Part shown: positions 31,726 through 39,782 of the stretch, piece after piece | Layout: each line of letters begins with the position of its first letter | Numbering within the stretch: position 1 is the first letter of the stretch | DNA from: Streptomyces liangshanensis | Lineage (GTDB): Bacteria; Actinomycetota; Actinomycetes; Streptomycetales; Streptomycetaceae | NCBI RefSeq assembly: GCF_011694815.1 | Contig: NZ_CP050177.1 | Location: 1,364,001-1,428,000, forward strand | Length of the DNA: 64,000 nt | Direction of reading: 5' to 3' | Program-made: the position numbers and the translations under genes | Notes under the pieces: model-generated | The model's database searches: none | Told to the model about the DNA's origin: nothing | Seen by the model: only the letters and a program-made list of their open reading frames with translations

Positions 31726-32727
31726 ATGTTTCGCATACTTGTCGCCGGCGGCTACGGACTGGTCGGAGCGCGGATCGTGAGCACCCTCCGTACCGCGGGC
31801 CACGCGGTCGAGATCGTCGTCGGGGGCCGCCACCCCGAGGAGGGCGCCGCCCTGGCGCGTGAGTGGGACGCGCGCGTGGTGGCGCTCGACACCGACCACC
31901 CGGAGGACGGGCTCACCGAGGCGGGACCGGTCGACCTGGTCGTCGCCGCGGTGCAGGACCCGGACGACCGGCTGCTGCGGGCGGCCCTCCTGTCCGGCGC
32001 CGGGCACCTGGGCATCGTCCGCAAGGCGGACACCGTCGGCCGTACGGCGATCACGGCGGCCGCCCTCGCCCGGCGCCCGGCCCTGATCATGGGGCACTGG
32101 CAGGCGGGGGCCGCGACGTTCGCCGCGCTGGCCGGGGCGCGGGACTTCCACCGGGTGGAGCGGGTGGAGCTGGCCGCCCTGTTCGACGCGGCCGATCCGG
32201 CGGGCCCGATGGCCACGGCGGACAGCGGGGCCTTCTTCGGCCGGACGCTCCTGCGCCGTGACGGGCGCTGGCGCGAGGTCGAGGAGAAGCGCGAGATCCG
32301 CCAGGTGGAGCGCGAGGGCGCCCCGGGCTTCGCCGCGCAGCCGATGGGCGTGCTGGACGTCCCGGCCGTGGCGGCCGTCACGGGCGCGCCGGACGTCCGC
32401 TTCGACATCGGTCTCGGCGCGTCCGCCGGCACGCTGGCCGGCGGACCGGCGTCCCACGAGATCTTCGCCGACCTCCGGGGCGTGGACGACCGGGGCAGGC
32501 CGGTGGCCCGGCGCACGGTCGTCAGCGACCCGCTCGGGCAGGCCCACCTGACCGCCGTCGGAGCCGTCATCGGCGTCGAGCGGATCCTCGGCCTGGACGG
32601 CGCCCCGCCGATGGCGGCCGGGGTGGCCTTCCCGGAGTCGGTGATCGACCCGGCCCGCGCGCTCGACCGCCTGCGCGCCTTCGGCGTGGACGTCACCACC
32701 GCCCCCCTGGCGCCGCTCGCGGCCTGA
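31726..32727 (+). CDS. Saccharopine-dehydrogenase-like NAD(P)-binding oxidoreductase
   Basis: 333 residues from ATG 31726, seven bases after GGGAG. The N-terminal Rossmann motif is VAGGYGLVGARIVSTLRTAGH (about 5-25). The rest of the chain (DLVVAAVQDPDDRLLRAAL, then a C-terminal mixed domain) follows the saccharopine-dehydrogenase/trans-acting enoyl-reductase layout. The reaction is unknown. It is induced or repressed, presumably, by the divergent TetR. ATG 31690 in frame has no ribosome site. Confidence 0.85.
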   Translation: MFRILVAGGYGLVGARIVSTLRTAGHAVEIVVGGRHPEEGAALAREWDARVVALDTDHPEDGLTEAGPVDLVVAAVQDPDDRLLRAALLSGAGHLGIVRKADTVGRTAITAAALARRPALIMGHWQAGAATFAALAGARDFHRVERVELAALFDAADPAGPMATADSGAFFGRTLLRRDGRWREVEEKREIRQVEREGAPGFAAQPMGVLDVPAVAAVTGAPDVRFDIGLGASAGTLAGGPASHEIFADLRGVDDRGRPVARRTVVSDPLGQAHLTAVGAVIGVERILGLDGAPPMAAGVAFPESVIDPARALDRLRAFGVDVTTAPLAPLAA

Positions 32728-32754
32728 ACCGCGCGACGACCCGCCGGACAGGCC

Positions 32755-33594
32755 CTAGGCGTTGCGTGAGCGGTGCGGGTGGGCCGGGTAGACGCCGAGT
32801 ACGCGTACTTCGGAGGAGAAGAAGCGCAGTTCGTCGAGGGCGTGGGCGACCCGGGTCTCTTCGGGGTTGCCCTCGATCTCGATGTAGAAGCGGCTGGGCT
32901 GCATGCCCGCCCCGAGCTGGTAGCTCTCGATCTTGGTGAGGTTGACGGCGTTGCTGGCGAAGCCGCCGAGCGCCTTGTAGAGGGCGCTGGGGATGTTGCG
33001 TACGAGGAAGAAGAGGCTGGTCACCGTGGGGACGCCGGGCTCCGGCGGGCGGGCGGGGTCGCGTGAGAGGACGATGAAGCGCGTGGTGTTGTCCGGGTCG
33101 TCGGCGACGTCCGCTGTGAGGACGCGCAGTCCGTACTGCTGGGCCGCGGCGGGTGGGGCCAGTGCCGCGTGCCCGGGGTCGCCCAGTTCCGCGACCTCGC
33201 GGGCGGCGCCCGCGGTGTCGTCGCTGACCAGGGTCCGCCAGCCGCCCTCCCGCAGGATCTTGCGGCACTGGCTCAGGGCGTGGACGTGGCTGCGGACGGT
33301 CTCGACCTGTTCCAGGGTCCCGTCGGGTACGCCCATGAGGTCGAAGCGGATGGCGAGGAAGTACTCGCCGATGATGGACAGGCCGGCGTCCGGCAGGAGG
33401 TGGTGCACGTCGGCGACCCGGCCGGCGGCCGAGTTGTCCACCGGGATGACCGCGAGGTCGGCGGTCCCCAGGAGCACGGCGTCGAGCGCCTGGTCGAAGC
33501 CGGTGCAGGGCAGTCCCGGGCTTCCGGGATACAGGTGGGCCACTGCCGTGGCCGAGTTGGACCCCGGTTCGCCCTGGTAAGCGATGACTGTCAT
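32755..33594 (-). CDS. pheA: Prephenate dehydratase with atypical ACT domain
   Basis: 279 residues. The two-lobed catalytic domain (1-180) has VIAYQGEPGSNS at the start, PVDNSAAGRV, and the DNTTRF motif (Thr171, Arg172, Phe173) required for decarboxylation and dehydration of prephenate to phenylpyruvate. The ACT domain (195-270) reads KIESYQLG at 221-228, where feedback-inhibited enzymes have the phenylalanine-binding ESRP. Allosteric control is therefore probably altered. ATG 33594 lies 15 bases after the stop of an acyl-CoA-dehydrogenase-like gene, so the two form an operon. It could serve a specialised aromatic pathway rather than bulk phenylalanine synthesis. Confidence 0.9.
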   Translation of the reverse strand: MTVIAYQGEPGSNSATAVAHLYPGSPGLPCTGFDQALDAVLLGTADLAVIPVDNSAAGRVADVHHLLPDAGLSIIGEYFLAIRFDLMGVPDGTLEQVETVRSHVHALSQCRKILREGGWRTLVSDDTAGAAREVAELGDPGHAALAPPAAAQQYGLRVLTADVADDPDNTTRFIVLSRDPARPPEPGVPTVTSLFFLVRNIPSALYKALGGFASNAVNLTKIESYQLGAGMQPSRFYIEIEGNPEETRVAHALDELRFFSSEVRVLGVYPAHPHRSRNA

Positions 33595-33609
33595 AGGTGG
33601 TGCGGTGTC

Positions 33610-34506
33610 CTAGTCAGAAGTGGTGCCGGCTGCGGGGAGCAGGCTGGTCGTGAACCGGGCGTGCTGGAGCACCGGCGCACTGCCGGCCATGATCCGCTCA
33701 AGGGGATGAACGGCCCGGGAACGCGGTAGCGCGTACTCGTACGCCGCCGCGTACACGTCGCGCACGAGATGATGCGATTCTTCCACCTGCCCGACGATGC
33801 CGTGGCTCGCGACCCCCTCGCCCGGGTGGGCGGCGAGGGTCAGGTCCCGTCGTACGCTCTCCCGCCGCCGCTCCAGCAGGGCGCCCAGCCCCGCGGTCGG
33901 CGCGCCGGACGGTTCGGCGTCCGGGTCCAGGTCCGCGACGCGTTCGAGCACGTGCCGGGCGACCCCCATGGCCATCCCGGTGACCGCGACCCACAGGAAC
34001 GCCGCCTCGTCCGCCCGCAGGTCCCGGCCCGCGGTACCGGCCGTCAGCCCGGCCGGTATGTAGAGGTCGCGCAGCCGTATCAGGCTCGCGTCGCCGTCGA
34101 TGCCGCCGGTCCGCTCCAGGGCGCCGACCTCCACGACGTACAGCGCGTGCCCCTCCGCCGGCCGGCCGTCCGCCGGGGCGGAGTCCGCCGGACCGGACCG
34201 CAGGGCCAGCCACCGCGCCCGCCGGTACGCCGACGGCAGCCGCCACGCCCCGGAGAGCAGCCGGCCGCCCTCGGCGGGCCGGGCGGTCGGGCGCGCGCCG
34301 CCCGGGCCCGCGGCGGGGTCGGCCGCAACCAGGGGCGCGGCCCAGTTGTGGGTCCGGCAGAAGGAGTCCCAGGCGCCGGTCGGGTCGGCGTGGCCCAGAC
34401 GCTCGTACACGTCGAACACCCGGGGCAGCCCGGCCTCGGGTCCCGCCGACCGGTCGTCGGACACCTGCGTCGATCTCCGCACGCTCCGCTGTGGCGGATA
34501 CGCCAT
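33610..34506 (-). CDS. Short acyl-CoA-dehydrogenase/flavin-monooxygenase-like protein
   Basis: 298 residues from ATG 34506 (AGGGAG upstream). LSGAWRLPSAYRRARWLALRSG near 95-116 resembles the middle beta domain of acyl-CoA dehydrogenase-fold flavoproteins such as HsaA-type hydroxylases. The C-terminal helices (VAVTGMAMGVARHVLERV, then ALLERRRESVRRDL) resemble their helical domain. At under 300 residues it lacks most of the N-terminal helical domain, and key flavin residues cannot be confirmed. It is coupled to prephenate dehydratase. Enzyme or regulatory subunit remains open. Confidence 0.7.
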   Translation of the reverse strand: MAYPPQRSVRRSTQVSDDRSAGPEAGLPRVFDVYERLGHADPTGAWDSFCRTHNWAAPLVAADPAAGPGGARPTARPAEGGRLLSGAWRLPSAYRRARWLALRSGPADSAPADGRPAEGHALYVVEVGALERTGGIDGDASLIRLRDLYIPAGLTAGTAGRDLRADEAAFLWVAVTGMAMGVARHVLERVADLDPDAEPSGAPTAGLGALLERRRESVRRDLTLAAHPGEGVASHGIVGQVEESHHLVRDVYAAAYEYALPRSRAVHPLERIMAGSAPVLQHARFTTSLLPAAGTTSD

Positions 34507-34608
34507 CGGCACTCCCTGCTGGTCGGAACTCGAAGCGCTCACCCCGCGAACGGCGCGCGGGCCGCGACCGCCCGCGGGGGCGCGGCGGGAAGGTCGGCGC
34601 TCCCGACC

Positions 34609-34632
34609 CTCCGATAAGTACACGTATCGGAG
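34609..34632. promoter_or_regulatory. Perfect 8-bp-arm dyad upstream of the pheA operon
   Basis: CTCCGATA (34609-34616) and TATCGGAG (34625-34632) flank 8 bases. It is 103 bases upstream of the leftward flavoprotein gene and 150 bases before the thioesterase gene. It is probably an operator for the leftward operon; no regulator gene is adjacent. Confidence 0.5.
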
Positions 34633-34735
34633 CGCACCATGACTCCAGTGTCCTTCGTCACAAAGGCCCCACCCGCACCCAAGGGCGCGGCGGGCGGGAA
34701 GCCGGGGGTGGCGTCGCCCGCAGGCCCACGTTAGA

Positions 34736-34769
34736 GTCAGCTGACTATTTGCACAAATAGTCAGCTGAC
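34736..34769. promoter_or_regulatory. HxlR-regulon operator, copy 1, in a 34-bp palindrome
   Basis: Core CTGACT-N12-AGTCAG is at 34741-34764. It is the longest copy: 16-bp arms (GTCAGCTGACTATTTG and its complement) with only two central bases unpaired, 34736-34769. It lies 17 bases before the GTG of the thioesterase-hxlR operon. Confidence 0.8.
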
Positions 34770-34786
34770 ATCGGAAGGGGTTCGCG

Positions 34787-35320
34787 GTGCCCAGATCTCG
34801 CACCTACACCTGGGAGGACCCCGGGACGACGGCGTCGGCCGTCGGCGGCACCGCCGGCCTGGAGTTCATGCGGGACGTGCTCGCCGGGCGGCTGCCGGCG
34901 CCGCCGTTCGCCGCCACCCTGGGCACCGTCCTGGAAGAGGTGGGACCGGGCCACGCCGTCTTCACCCTGGTCCCCGGCGAGGAGCACTACAACCCGCTGG
35001 GGACCGTGCACGGCGGCGTGTTCGCCACGCTCCTGGACTCCGCCGCGGGATGCGCGGTGCACACCCTGCTGCCCGCGGGCATGGCCTACACGTCGCTCGA
35101 CCTCACGGTGAAGTTCCTGCGCCCGGTGACCGCCGCGAGCGGGCGGATCCGGGCCGTGGGCAGCGTCCTCAGCAGCGGGCGGCGGACCGCGCTCGCGGAG
35201 GCGCGGATGTACGACGCCGAGGACCGGCTCCTGGCCCACGCGACCAGCAGCTGCATGATCTTCCCCGCACCCGCGTCCACACCCGCGTCCGCACCCGCAC
35301 CCGCGTCCACATCCGGGTGA
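34787..35320 (+). CDS. PaaI-type hotdog thioesterase
   Basis: 177 residues from GTG 34787. The hotdog motif YNPLGTVHGG (69-77) followed by ATLLDSAAG places His75-Gly-Gly and Asp84 as in the PaaI/YbgC-like acyl-CoA thioesterase group. TSLDLTVKFLRPV is the second strand signature. It should hydrolyse an aryl- or acyl-CoA. The last 18 residues are a low-complexity Pro/Ala/Ser/Thr tail. It shares an operon with the HxlR gene 16 bases downstream and has a 34-bp palindrome in its promoter. Confidence 0.9.
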   Translation: MPRSRTYTWEDPGTTASAVGGTAGLEFMRDVLAGRLPAPPFAATLGTVLEEVGPGHAVFTLVPGEEHYNPLGTVHGGVFATLLDSAAGCAVHTLLPAGMAYTSLDLTVKFLRPVTAASGRIRAVGSVLSSGRRTALAEARMYDAEDRLLAHATSSCMIFPAPASTPASAPAPASTSG

Positions 35321-35336
35321 GGAAGGAACGTCGACG

Positions 35337-35645
35337 GTGAGCATCCTGGACATGCTGGGACAGCGGTGGACGCTGCGGATCGTGCGGGAGGTGTCCCTCG
35401 GTGAGCACCGCTTCAGCCGGATCGCGGACGGTACGGGAGTGTCGAGGAACATCCTCGCGGACCGACTGCGCCAGCTCACCCACGCCGGGATCGTCGAGTG
35501 CCGGCCGTACAGCGAGCATCCTCCGCGCCACGAGTACCACCTCACGCCCGCGGGCCTCGAACTGGCCCGGATGATCGTGGAGTTGTGCACCTGGGACCAC
35601 CGGTGGAACGGGGCGCCGGGTCCCGAAGGCGCCCCTTCGGGCTGA
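35337..35645 (+). CDS. HxlR-family winged-helix regulator (short form)
   Basis: 102 residues from GTG 35337 with GAAGGAA upstream. LDMLGQRWTLRIVREV, FSRIADGTGVSRNILADRLRQLTHAGIVE, PPRHEYHLTPAGLELA is the HxlR winged helix. The usual N-terminal CP-x-L segment is missing because the protein starts at the first helix. HxlR proteins bind as dimers to short inverted repeats. It is co-transcribed with a thioesterase and probably one of two proteins reading the CTGACT-N12-AGTCAG sites. Confidence 0.88.
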   Translation: MSILDMLGQRWTLRIVREVSLGEHRFSRIADGTGVSRNILADRLRQLTHAGIVECRPYSEHPPRHEYHLTPAGLELARMIVELCTWDHRWNGAPGPEGAPSG

Positions 35646-35650
35646 CCGGC

Positions 35651-35750
35651 GCCCCTCTCGATCCCGCTCGGCCCCTCTCGATCCCGCTCGGCCCCTCTCG
35701 ATCCCGCTCGGCCCCTCTCGATCCCGCTCGGCCCCTCTCGATCCCGCTCG
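35651..35750. repeat. Five perfect tandem copies of a 20-bp unit
   Basis: GCCCCTCTCGATCCCGCTCG repeats exactly five times end to end, followed by partial GTCCCGCTCAGTCCCGC. It lies between convergent hxlR and ketosynthase genes and overlaps no coding region. No spacers, so it is not a CRISPR array. Confidence 0.95.
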
Positions 35751-35757
35751 GTCCCGC

Positions 35758-36990
35758 TCAGTCCCGCGCCGGGGGCACGAGGACCAGGCTCGCGTTGTGG
35801 CCGCCGAAGCCGAAGCTGTTGGAGAGGACGGGGCCGGGGGTCCAGCTCGTGGGCGAGCGCGGCACGTCGATGTCCAGGGCGGGGTCCTGGACGGTGAGGC
35901 CGAGGGTCGGCGGAAGGGTCCGGTGGCCGATCGTCAGGGCGACGGCCACGGCCTCGACCGCCCCGGCGGCGCCGAAGGAGTGGCCGGTGGCGCCCTTGAT
36001 GCTGGTGACCGGCGGGCGCGCCGTACCGAACACCCGGCGGACCGCAAGGGCCTCGGCATGGTCGTTCAGCGTGGTCGAGGTGCCGTGGGCGTTGATGTGC
36101 GCGATGTCGTCGGGCCGCAGGCCGGCGTCCTCGATCGCGAGCCGCATGCACCGTTCCGCGCCGGAGCCGTCGGGCGCCGGGGCGGTGACGTGGTGCGCGT
36201 CGGCGGTGGAGGCGGCGCCCTCGATGGTCATCCAGACCCGCGCGCCGCGGGCGAGCGCGGCCTCCAGGGGCTCCAGCACCACGACACCGGCGGCCTCGGA
36301 GGCGGCGAGGCCGTCCCGTTCGGTGTCGAAGGGGCGCGAGACGCCGGTGGGGCTCAGCGCCCGCATGTTCGCGAAGCCCGCGACGCACGTCGGCGTGAGG
36401 CTGGAGTCGCTGCCGCCGGCGACGACGAGATCGGCGGTGCCCGCGGCGATCATCCGCGCGCCGGCCGCGATGGCGTCGGCGCCCGCCGCGCACGCGGTGG
36501 TGACCGTCGTGGCCGGCCCGCGGAGCCCGTAGCGGATGCTCAGCGCGGCCGCGGCCGCGTTCGGCATCGTCATCGGGACGACGTGCGGGGACACCTGGCG
36601 CTCCCCGCGCTCCCGCAGCACGTCGGCCTGCGCCTCCAGCGTGGCCACGCCTCCGATGCCCGTCCCCAGGGACACGGCGGCGCGTTCCGCGTCGACGCCG
36701 GTCAACAGCCGTGCGGCCGGGGCCGGTTCGCCGGCTCCGCGCGGCACGAGCAGCCCGGCGTCCTCCAGCGCCTCGTCGGCCGCGGCGACCGCCATGGACG
36801 CCGAGATGTCGGAGTTGCGCGCCTGCTTGTGCGGCATCCAGCGGCGGGGGTCGAATCCGTCGAGCCTGCGCACCCGCGCCGCTCCCGCCGGGCGGGAGAG
36901 CCCCGCCCAGAACGCGTCCACGCCGATGCCCACGGGCGAGACGACACCGATGCCTGTCACGGCGACGCGGCGGTTCATGAGCGGTTTCAT
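35758..36990 (-). CDS. Beta-ketoacyl-ACP synthase II-like (FabF family)
   Basis: 410 residues with the complete condensing-enzyme triad: Cys167 in TTACAAG, His302 in NAHGTST, His337 in KGATGHSFG. It should condense an acyl thioester with malonyl-ACP. There is no neighbouring ACP, malonyl transferase or ketoreductase, so it may serve a stray or dedicated role rather than a whole polyketide cluster. ATG 36990 has AAGGA nine bases upstream; ATG 36978 is an alternative. Two HxlR-regulon dyads lie 105-161 bases upstream. Confidence 0.92.
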   Translation of the reverse strand: MKPLMNRRVAVTGIGVVSPVGIGVDAFWAGLSRPAGAARVRRLDGFDPRRWMPHKQARNSDISASMAVAAADEALEDAGLLVPRGAGEPAPAARLLTGVDAERAAVSLGTGIGGVATLEAQADVLRERGERQVSPHVVPMTMPNAAAAALSIRYGLRGPATTVTTACAAGADAIAAGARMIAAGTADLVVAGGSDSSLTPTCVAGFANMRALSPTGVSRPFDTERDGLAASEAAGVVVLEPLEAALARGARVWMTIEGAASTADAHHVTAPAPDGSGAERCMRLAIEDAGLRPDDIAHINAHGTSTTLNDHAEALAVRRVFGTARPPVTSIKGATGHSFGAAGAVEAVAVALTIGHRTLPPTLGLTVQDPALDIDVPRSPTSWTPGPVLSNSFGFGGHNASLVLVPPARD

Positions 36991-37094
36991 CCGAGAACAT
37001 CCTTACAGTTCGTCCCGTTCGGGAGCCTCGGCGCGACCGGTCACACCCTCGGGCGCCGTGGCGCCGGCCCGGCACCGGACCTGCGCGACACCCC

Positions 37095-37118
37095 CTGACT
37101 ACCCTTTGACAAAGTCAG
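37095..37118. promoter_or_regulatory. HxlR-regulon operator, copy 2
   Basis: CTGACT-N12-AGTCAG between the divergent ketosynthase and DUF302 genes. It contains TTGACA (37106-37111), a likely -35 box for the DUF302 gene, so binding would block its promoter. Copy 3 starts 33 bases further, about three helical turns. Confidence 0.75.
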
Positions 37119-37127
37119 CCTAGCGCA

Positions 37128-37151
37128 CTGACTATGAGGCACCATAGTCAG
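37128..37151. promoter_or_regulatory. HxlR-regulon operator, copy 3
   Basis: CTGACT-N12-AGTCAG with longer arms (CTGACTATG and CATAGTCAG). GACTAT at 37130-37135 could be the -10 box paired with TTGACA in copy 2. It ends 29 bases before the DUF302 start. Confidence 0.78.
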
Positions 37152-37180
37152 GTGAGCGGTACCGACAGCGAGGTAGCACC

Positions 37181-37663
37181 ATGAGCGGAACGACAACACG
37201 GACGTTCACGATCGAGCACGTCACCGTCGTCTCGAACCGGTCGTTCGACGACACGCGTGAGGCGTTCGAACGGATCCTGGGCCGGTTCGACGAGGGCATC
37301 TTCACCCGTCTCGGCTCGGGGGACGTCGCGGGTGCGCTGGAGGCGATGGAGGCGCTCGCCCCGCTGGTCATCGCGGGCGAGCGCAACCACGGCATCCTGC
37401 TGAGGACCGTCGGCCTCGACCGGCGCGCGATCCAGTACGACTGCGGCAACGCCCTGATGGCCACCCGCATGACACGCCATCAGCTCTCCGCGTCCATGTA
37501 CGCCCCGATCCGCGTGCTCCTGCGCGAGACCGACGGCGAGGTCGCCTTCGAGTACGACCGCCCCAGCACCACCTTCGGGCAGTTCGGCGACCCCGAGGTC
37601 GACAAGGTGACGCACCACCTCGACACGCTCTTCGAGGAGACGCTCCGCGAGGCGACCTCCTGA
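37181..37663 (+). CDS. DUF302 domain protein
   Basis: 160 residues from ATG 37181 with a weak GAGGT upstream. SFDDTREAFERILGRFDEG and LLRTVGLDRRAIQYDCGNALMATRM match the small alpha/beta DUF302 fold, which forms dimers. No enzymatic function is established. It is divergent from the ketosynthase and sits directly behind two HxlR-type operators, so it belongs to the same regulon. Confidence 0.85.
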   Translation: MSGTTTRTFTIEHVTVVSNRSFDDTREAFERILGRFDEGIFTRLGSGDVAGALEAMEALAPLVIAGERNHGILLRTVGLDRRAIQYDCGNALMATRMTRHQLSASMYAPIRVLLRETDGEVAFEYDRPSTTFGQFGDPEVDKVTHHLDTLFEETLREATS

Positions 37664-37716
37664 GGGGACGCCGGCGGCTCAGACGTCGTAGTGCGGCTCA
37701 GAGGCCCTGGTGCGGC

Positions 37717-38883
37717 TCAGACGTCGTAGTCCGTCAGCTCGAAGCGCTCCAGCGACCCGGTGGTCACCCGGTCGACCACCCCGCCGAGCAGCCGCGAGTA
37801 CGCGACCCTGACGAGGAGGTCACGCGCCCGGATCCGGCGCGGCACCAGGAAGGGGCCGATGCGACGGGCCTGCGCGTGCCCCTCGGCCACGTACGGCCGC
37901 ATGATCCGCTCGTACGAGGCGAAGGCGGTCGCCGGGTTGTCGGCGGCCCCGATCTCGCCTGCCAGGACGTACGCGCCCAGCAGCCCGAGTGCCGTACCCA
38001 GGCCGCCGACGCCCGCGGACCACGCCGCGTCGCCGAGCAGGACCGTACGCCCGGAGGACCAGCGGCCCAGCTCGATCAGCGCCAGCGGGCTGTGGAAGAA
38101 GTCGGGGGCCCCGGCGAGCCGGTCGAGGAACACGGCGGACTCCCAGCCCATTCCGGCGCAGTGCTCCGCCACGAAGGCCTTGAGCCGCTCCGGGTCCCGC
38201 GCGTCCCGGCCCACCGGCCCGGCCGCGAAGCCGAAGCTCGCCCACACCGTCGACTCGTCCGCCGGCTGGGTGACGAGGAGGCCGCGCCCCGGCTCGTTGT
38301 ACAGGACTCCCGTACGCCGCAGGCCGAGGTGGTTGGGCGCCGTCATCCCGGCGATGTGGTAGCCGAGATGGCGGGTGAAGCGCTCCTCCTCGCCGAAGGT
38401 GATCTCCCGCACCCCGGAGTGCGTGCCGTCGGCGCCCACCACGAGGTCGAACGTGCGCGGAGCCCCCTTCGCGAAGGTGGCCCCGACTCCCCCGGTCCCC
38501 TCGGTGAGCGACGTGATGCGGTCGCCGAACACGTACTCCACGGTGTCCCGGCCCGCCTCGTACAGGATCCGGGTGAGATCGCCGCGCAGGATCTCGATCT
38601 CGCCGCTCAGGAAGGCGGACGGCAGCGTGGCGCGACGGCGGCCCGCCGCGTCCACGAAGGCGATGTCGCCCATCCCGGTCCGCCGCTCGGACACGGCGTC
38701 GAGGATGCCCATGCGCCGCAGCAGTTCGGTCTGGCTCCCCCGGAAGTCGACGGCGGCCCCGGCCTCGCGGAGCCGCGGGGCCACTTCCACGACGGTCACC
38801 GTCGCGCCGCGGCGGGCGAGCCAGTACGCGAGGGCGGGGCCGGCGACACCCGCGCCGGAGACGAGGACGCGGGGAGCCTTCAC
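37717..38883 (-). CDS. FAD-dependent aromatic monooxygenase (PHBH fold)
   Basis: 388 residues from GTG 38883, after GGAAG. The FAD/NADH Rossmann motif is VSGAGVAGPALAYWLARRG (8-26); VVGADGTHSGVRE is the DG fingerprint. GRTVLLGDAAWSAGVGGLGTALG is the GD motif that binds FAD ribityl. It is a class A flavin monooxygenase, hydroxylating an aromatic or polyketide-like substrate. The neighbouring MFS exporter, thioesterase and ketosynthase suggest a small aromatic-compound tailoring or resistance set. The 14-base TCAGACGTCGTAGT appears twice around its stop codon (37679-37692 and 37718-37731 approximately). Confidence 0.9.
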   Translation of the reverse strand: MKAPRVLVSGAGVAGPALAYWLARRGATVTVVEVAPRLREAGAAVDFRGSQTELLRRMGILDAVSERRTGMGDIAFVDAAGRRRATLPSAFLSGEIEILRGDLTRILYEAGRDTVEYVFGDRITSLTEGTGGVGATFAKGAPRTFDLVVGADGTHSGVREITFGEEERFTRHLGYHIAGMTAPNHLGLRRTGVLYNEPGRGLLVTQPADESTVWASFGFAAGPVGRDARDPERLKAFVAEHCAGMGWESAVFLDRLAGAPDFFHSPLALIELGRWSSGRTVLLGDAAWSAGVGGLGTALGLLGAYVLAGEIGAADNPATAFASYERIMRPYVAEGHAQARRIGPFLVPRRIRARDLLVRVAYSRLLGGVVDRVTTGSLERFELTDYDV

Positions 38884-38936
38884 GTGTCTTCCGTTCGGGT
38901 AGGTCGGGTCGTTCGGGTGCGTCGGGCCGTACCGGC

Positions 38937-39611
38937 TCAGGGGGCGAGGACCAGGAGCGCGGTGCTCAGGCGGAGCCGGAATCCGAGGGACTCGTAGAGG
39001 CCGACGGCCTTCGTGTTCTCCGCGAGCACGTGCAGGAACGGGGTCTCGCCGCGCTCCTGGATCCCGGCGGCGACGGCGAGCAACAGGCGCGTCCCCAGCC
39101 CCTTCCCGCGCCACCGCGGGTCGGTGCAGACCGCGCTGATCTCCCGCCAGCCGACTATGTGCATGCGCTCCCCGGCCATGGCCACCAGTCGGCCCTCGTG
39201 GCGGACCCCGAGGTACGTGCCCATCTCGATCGTCCGGGGAAGGAAGGGTCCCGGCTTGGTGGCCTCCGCCAGGGCGAGCATCTCCGGGACGTCGTCCAGG
39301 CCGAGCCGTACCGCCTCCTCGTCGGGGGCGGCGGCGATCCCCTCCCCGGTGAACTGGAGCAGCGGGATGCGCCTCACCAACTCCCAGCCCTCCGGCGGCT
39401 CGACACCGGGATCGCCGACCGTCAGCGTCGCCCCCGGCCCGGCGAGCGCCGCGGCGTCGGCCCAGTCGGCCGCGTCGGGACGCTCCGGCAGGGCCACGAA
39501 GGGCGACATGTCGGCCGGGTAGCGCAGCGCGTTCCCCCGCCGCAGCGCGAACGGGGCCTGGGGCCCGGTCAGGGCCGAACGGATCGCGTGGTCCAGGGGA
39601 TGTGACGGCAT
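38937..39611 (-). CDS. GNAT-family N-acetyltransferase
   Basis: 224 residues from ATG 39611. The C-terminal GNAT domain has AVCTDPRWRGKGLGTRLLLAV (the R/Q-x2-G-x-G/A acetyl-CoA loop) and HVLAENTKAVGLYESLGF near the end. The N-terminal 100 residues are a second, degenerate domain as in FR47-like members. The acceptor is unknown. A far longer open frame on this strand reaches past 41900, but it runs antisense through the MFS gene and is not real. Confidence 0.88.
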   Translation of the reverse strand: MPSHPLDHAIRSALTGPQAPFALRRGNALRYPADMSPFVALPERPDAADWADAAALAGPGATLTVGDPGVEPPEGWELVRRIPLLQFTGEGIAAAPDEEAVRLGLDDVPEMLALAEATKPGPFLPRTIEMGTYLGVRHEGRLVAMAGERMHIVGWREISAVCTDPRWRGKGLGTRLLLAVAAGIQERGETPFLHVLAENTKAVGLYESLGFRLRLSTALLVLAP

Positions 39612-39722
39612 GGTGTGCGCGCCTCCGTCGGCGACAGGGCCGATGGGAATCAGCCTCCGGGGTTCACTCAGCGAACCGAATGCTACGCCAACCCCCGCCC
39701 GGCGCCGCAAGCATCCACCCAC

Positions 39723-39746
39723 CTGACTTTCGAAGAAGAGAGTCAG
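39723..39746. promoter_or_regulatory. HxlR-regulon operator, copy 4
   Basis: CTGACT-N12-AGTCAG upstream of the MFS gene at 39765. It covers the expected -35 position. Copy 5 starts 36 bases later. Confidence 0.75.
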
Positions 39747-39758
39747 ACTGCTACGTTC

Positions 39759-39782
39759 CTGACTATGCCTACAAAAAGTCAG
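39759..39782. promoter_or_regulatory. HxlR-regulon operator, copy 5, over the MFS start codon
   Basis: CTGACT-N12-AGTCAG overlapping ATG 39765. TACGTT at 39752-39757 ends seven bases before the ATG, so transcription likely starts at or next to the start codon. A repressor here would sit on the transcription start. Confidence 0.75.

Noticed and set aside
35651..35750. Regular repeats that might be a CRISPR array
   Set aside because: The 20-bp units are directly adjacent with no spacers and no cas genes are present.
34787..38883. A polyketide synthase gene cluster
   Set aside because: A FabF-like synthase, thioesterase and monooxygenase occur together, but there is no acyl carrier protein, chain-length factor, ketoreductase or cyclase. 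They are better described as a regulon of separate genes.
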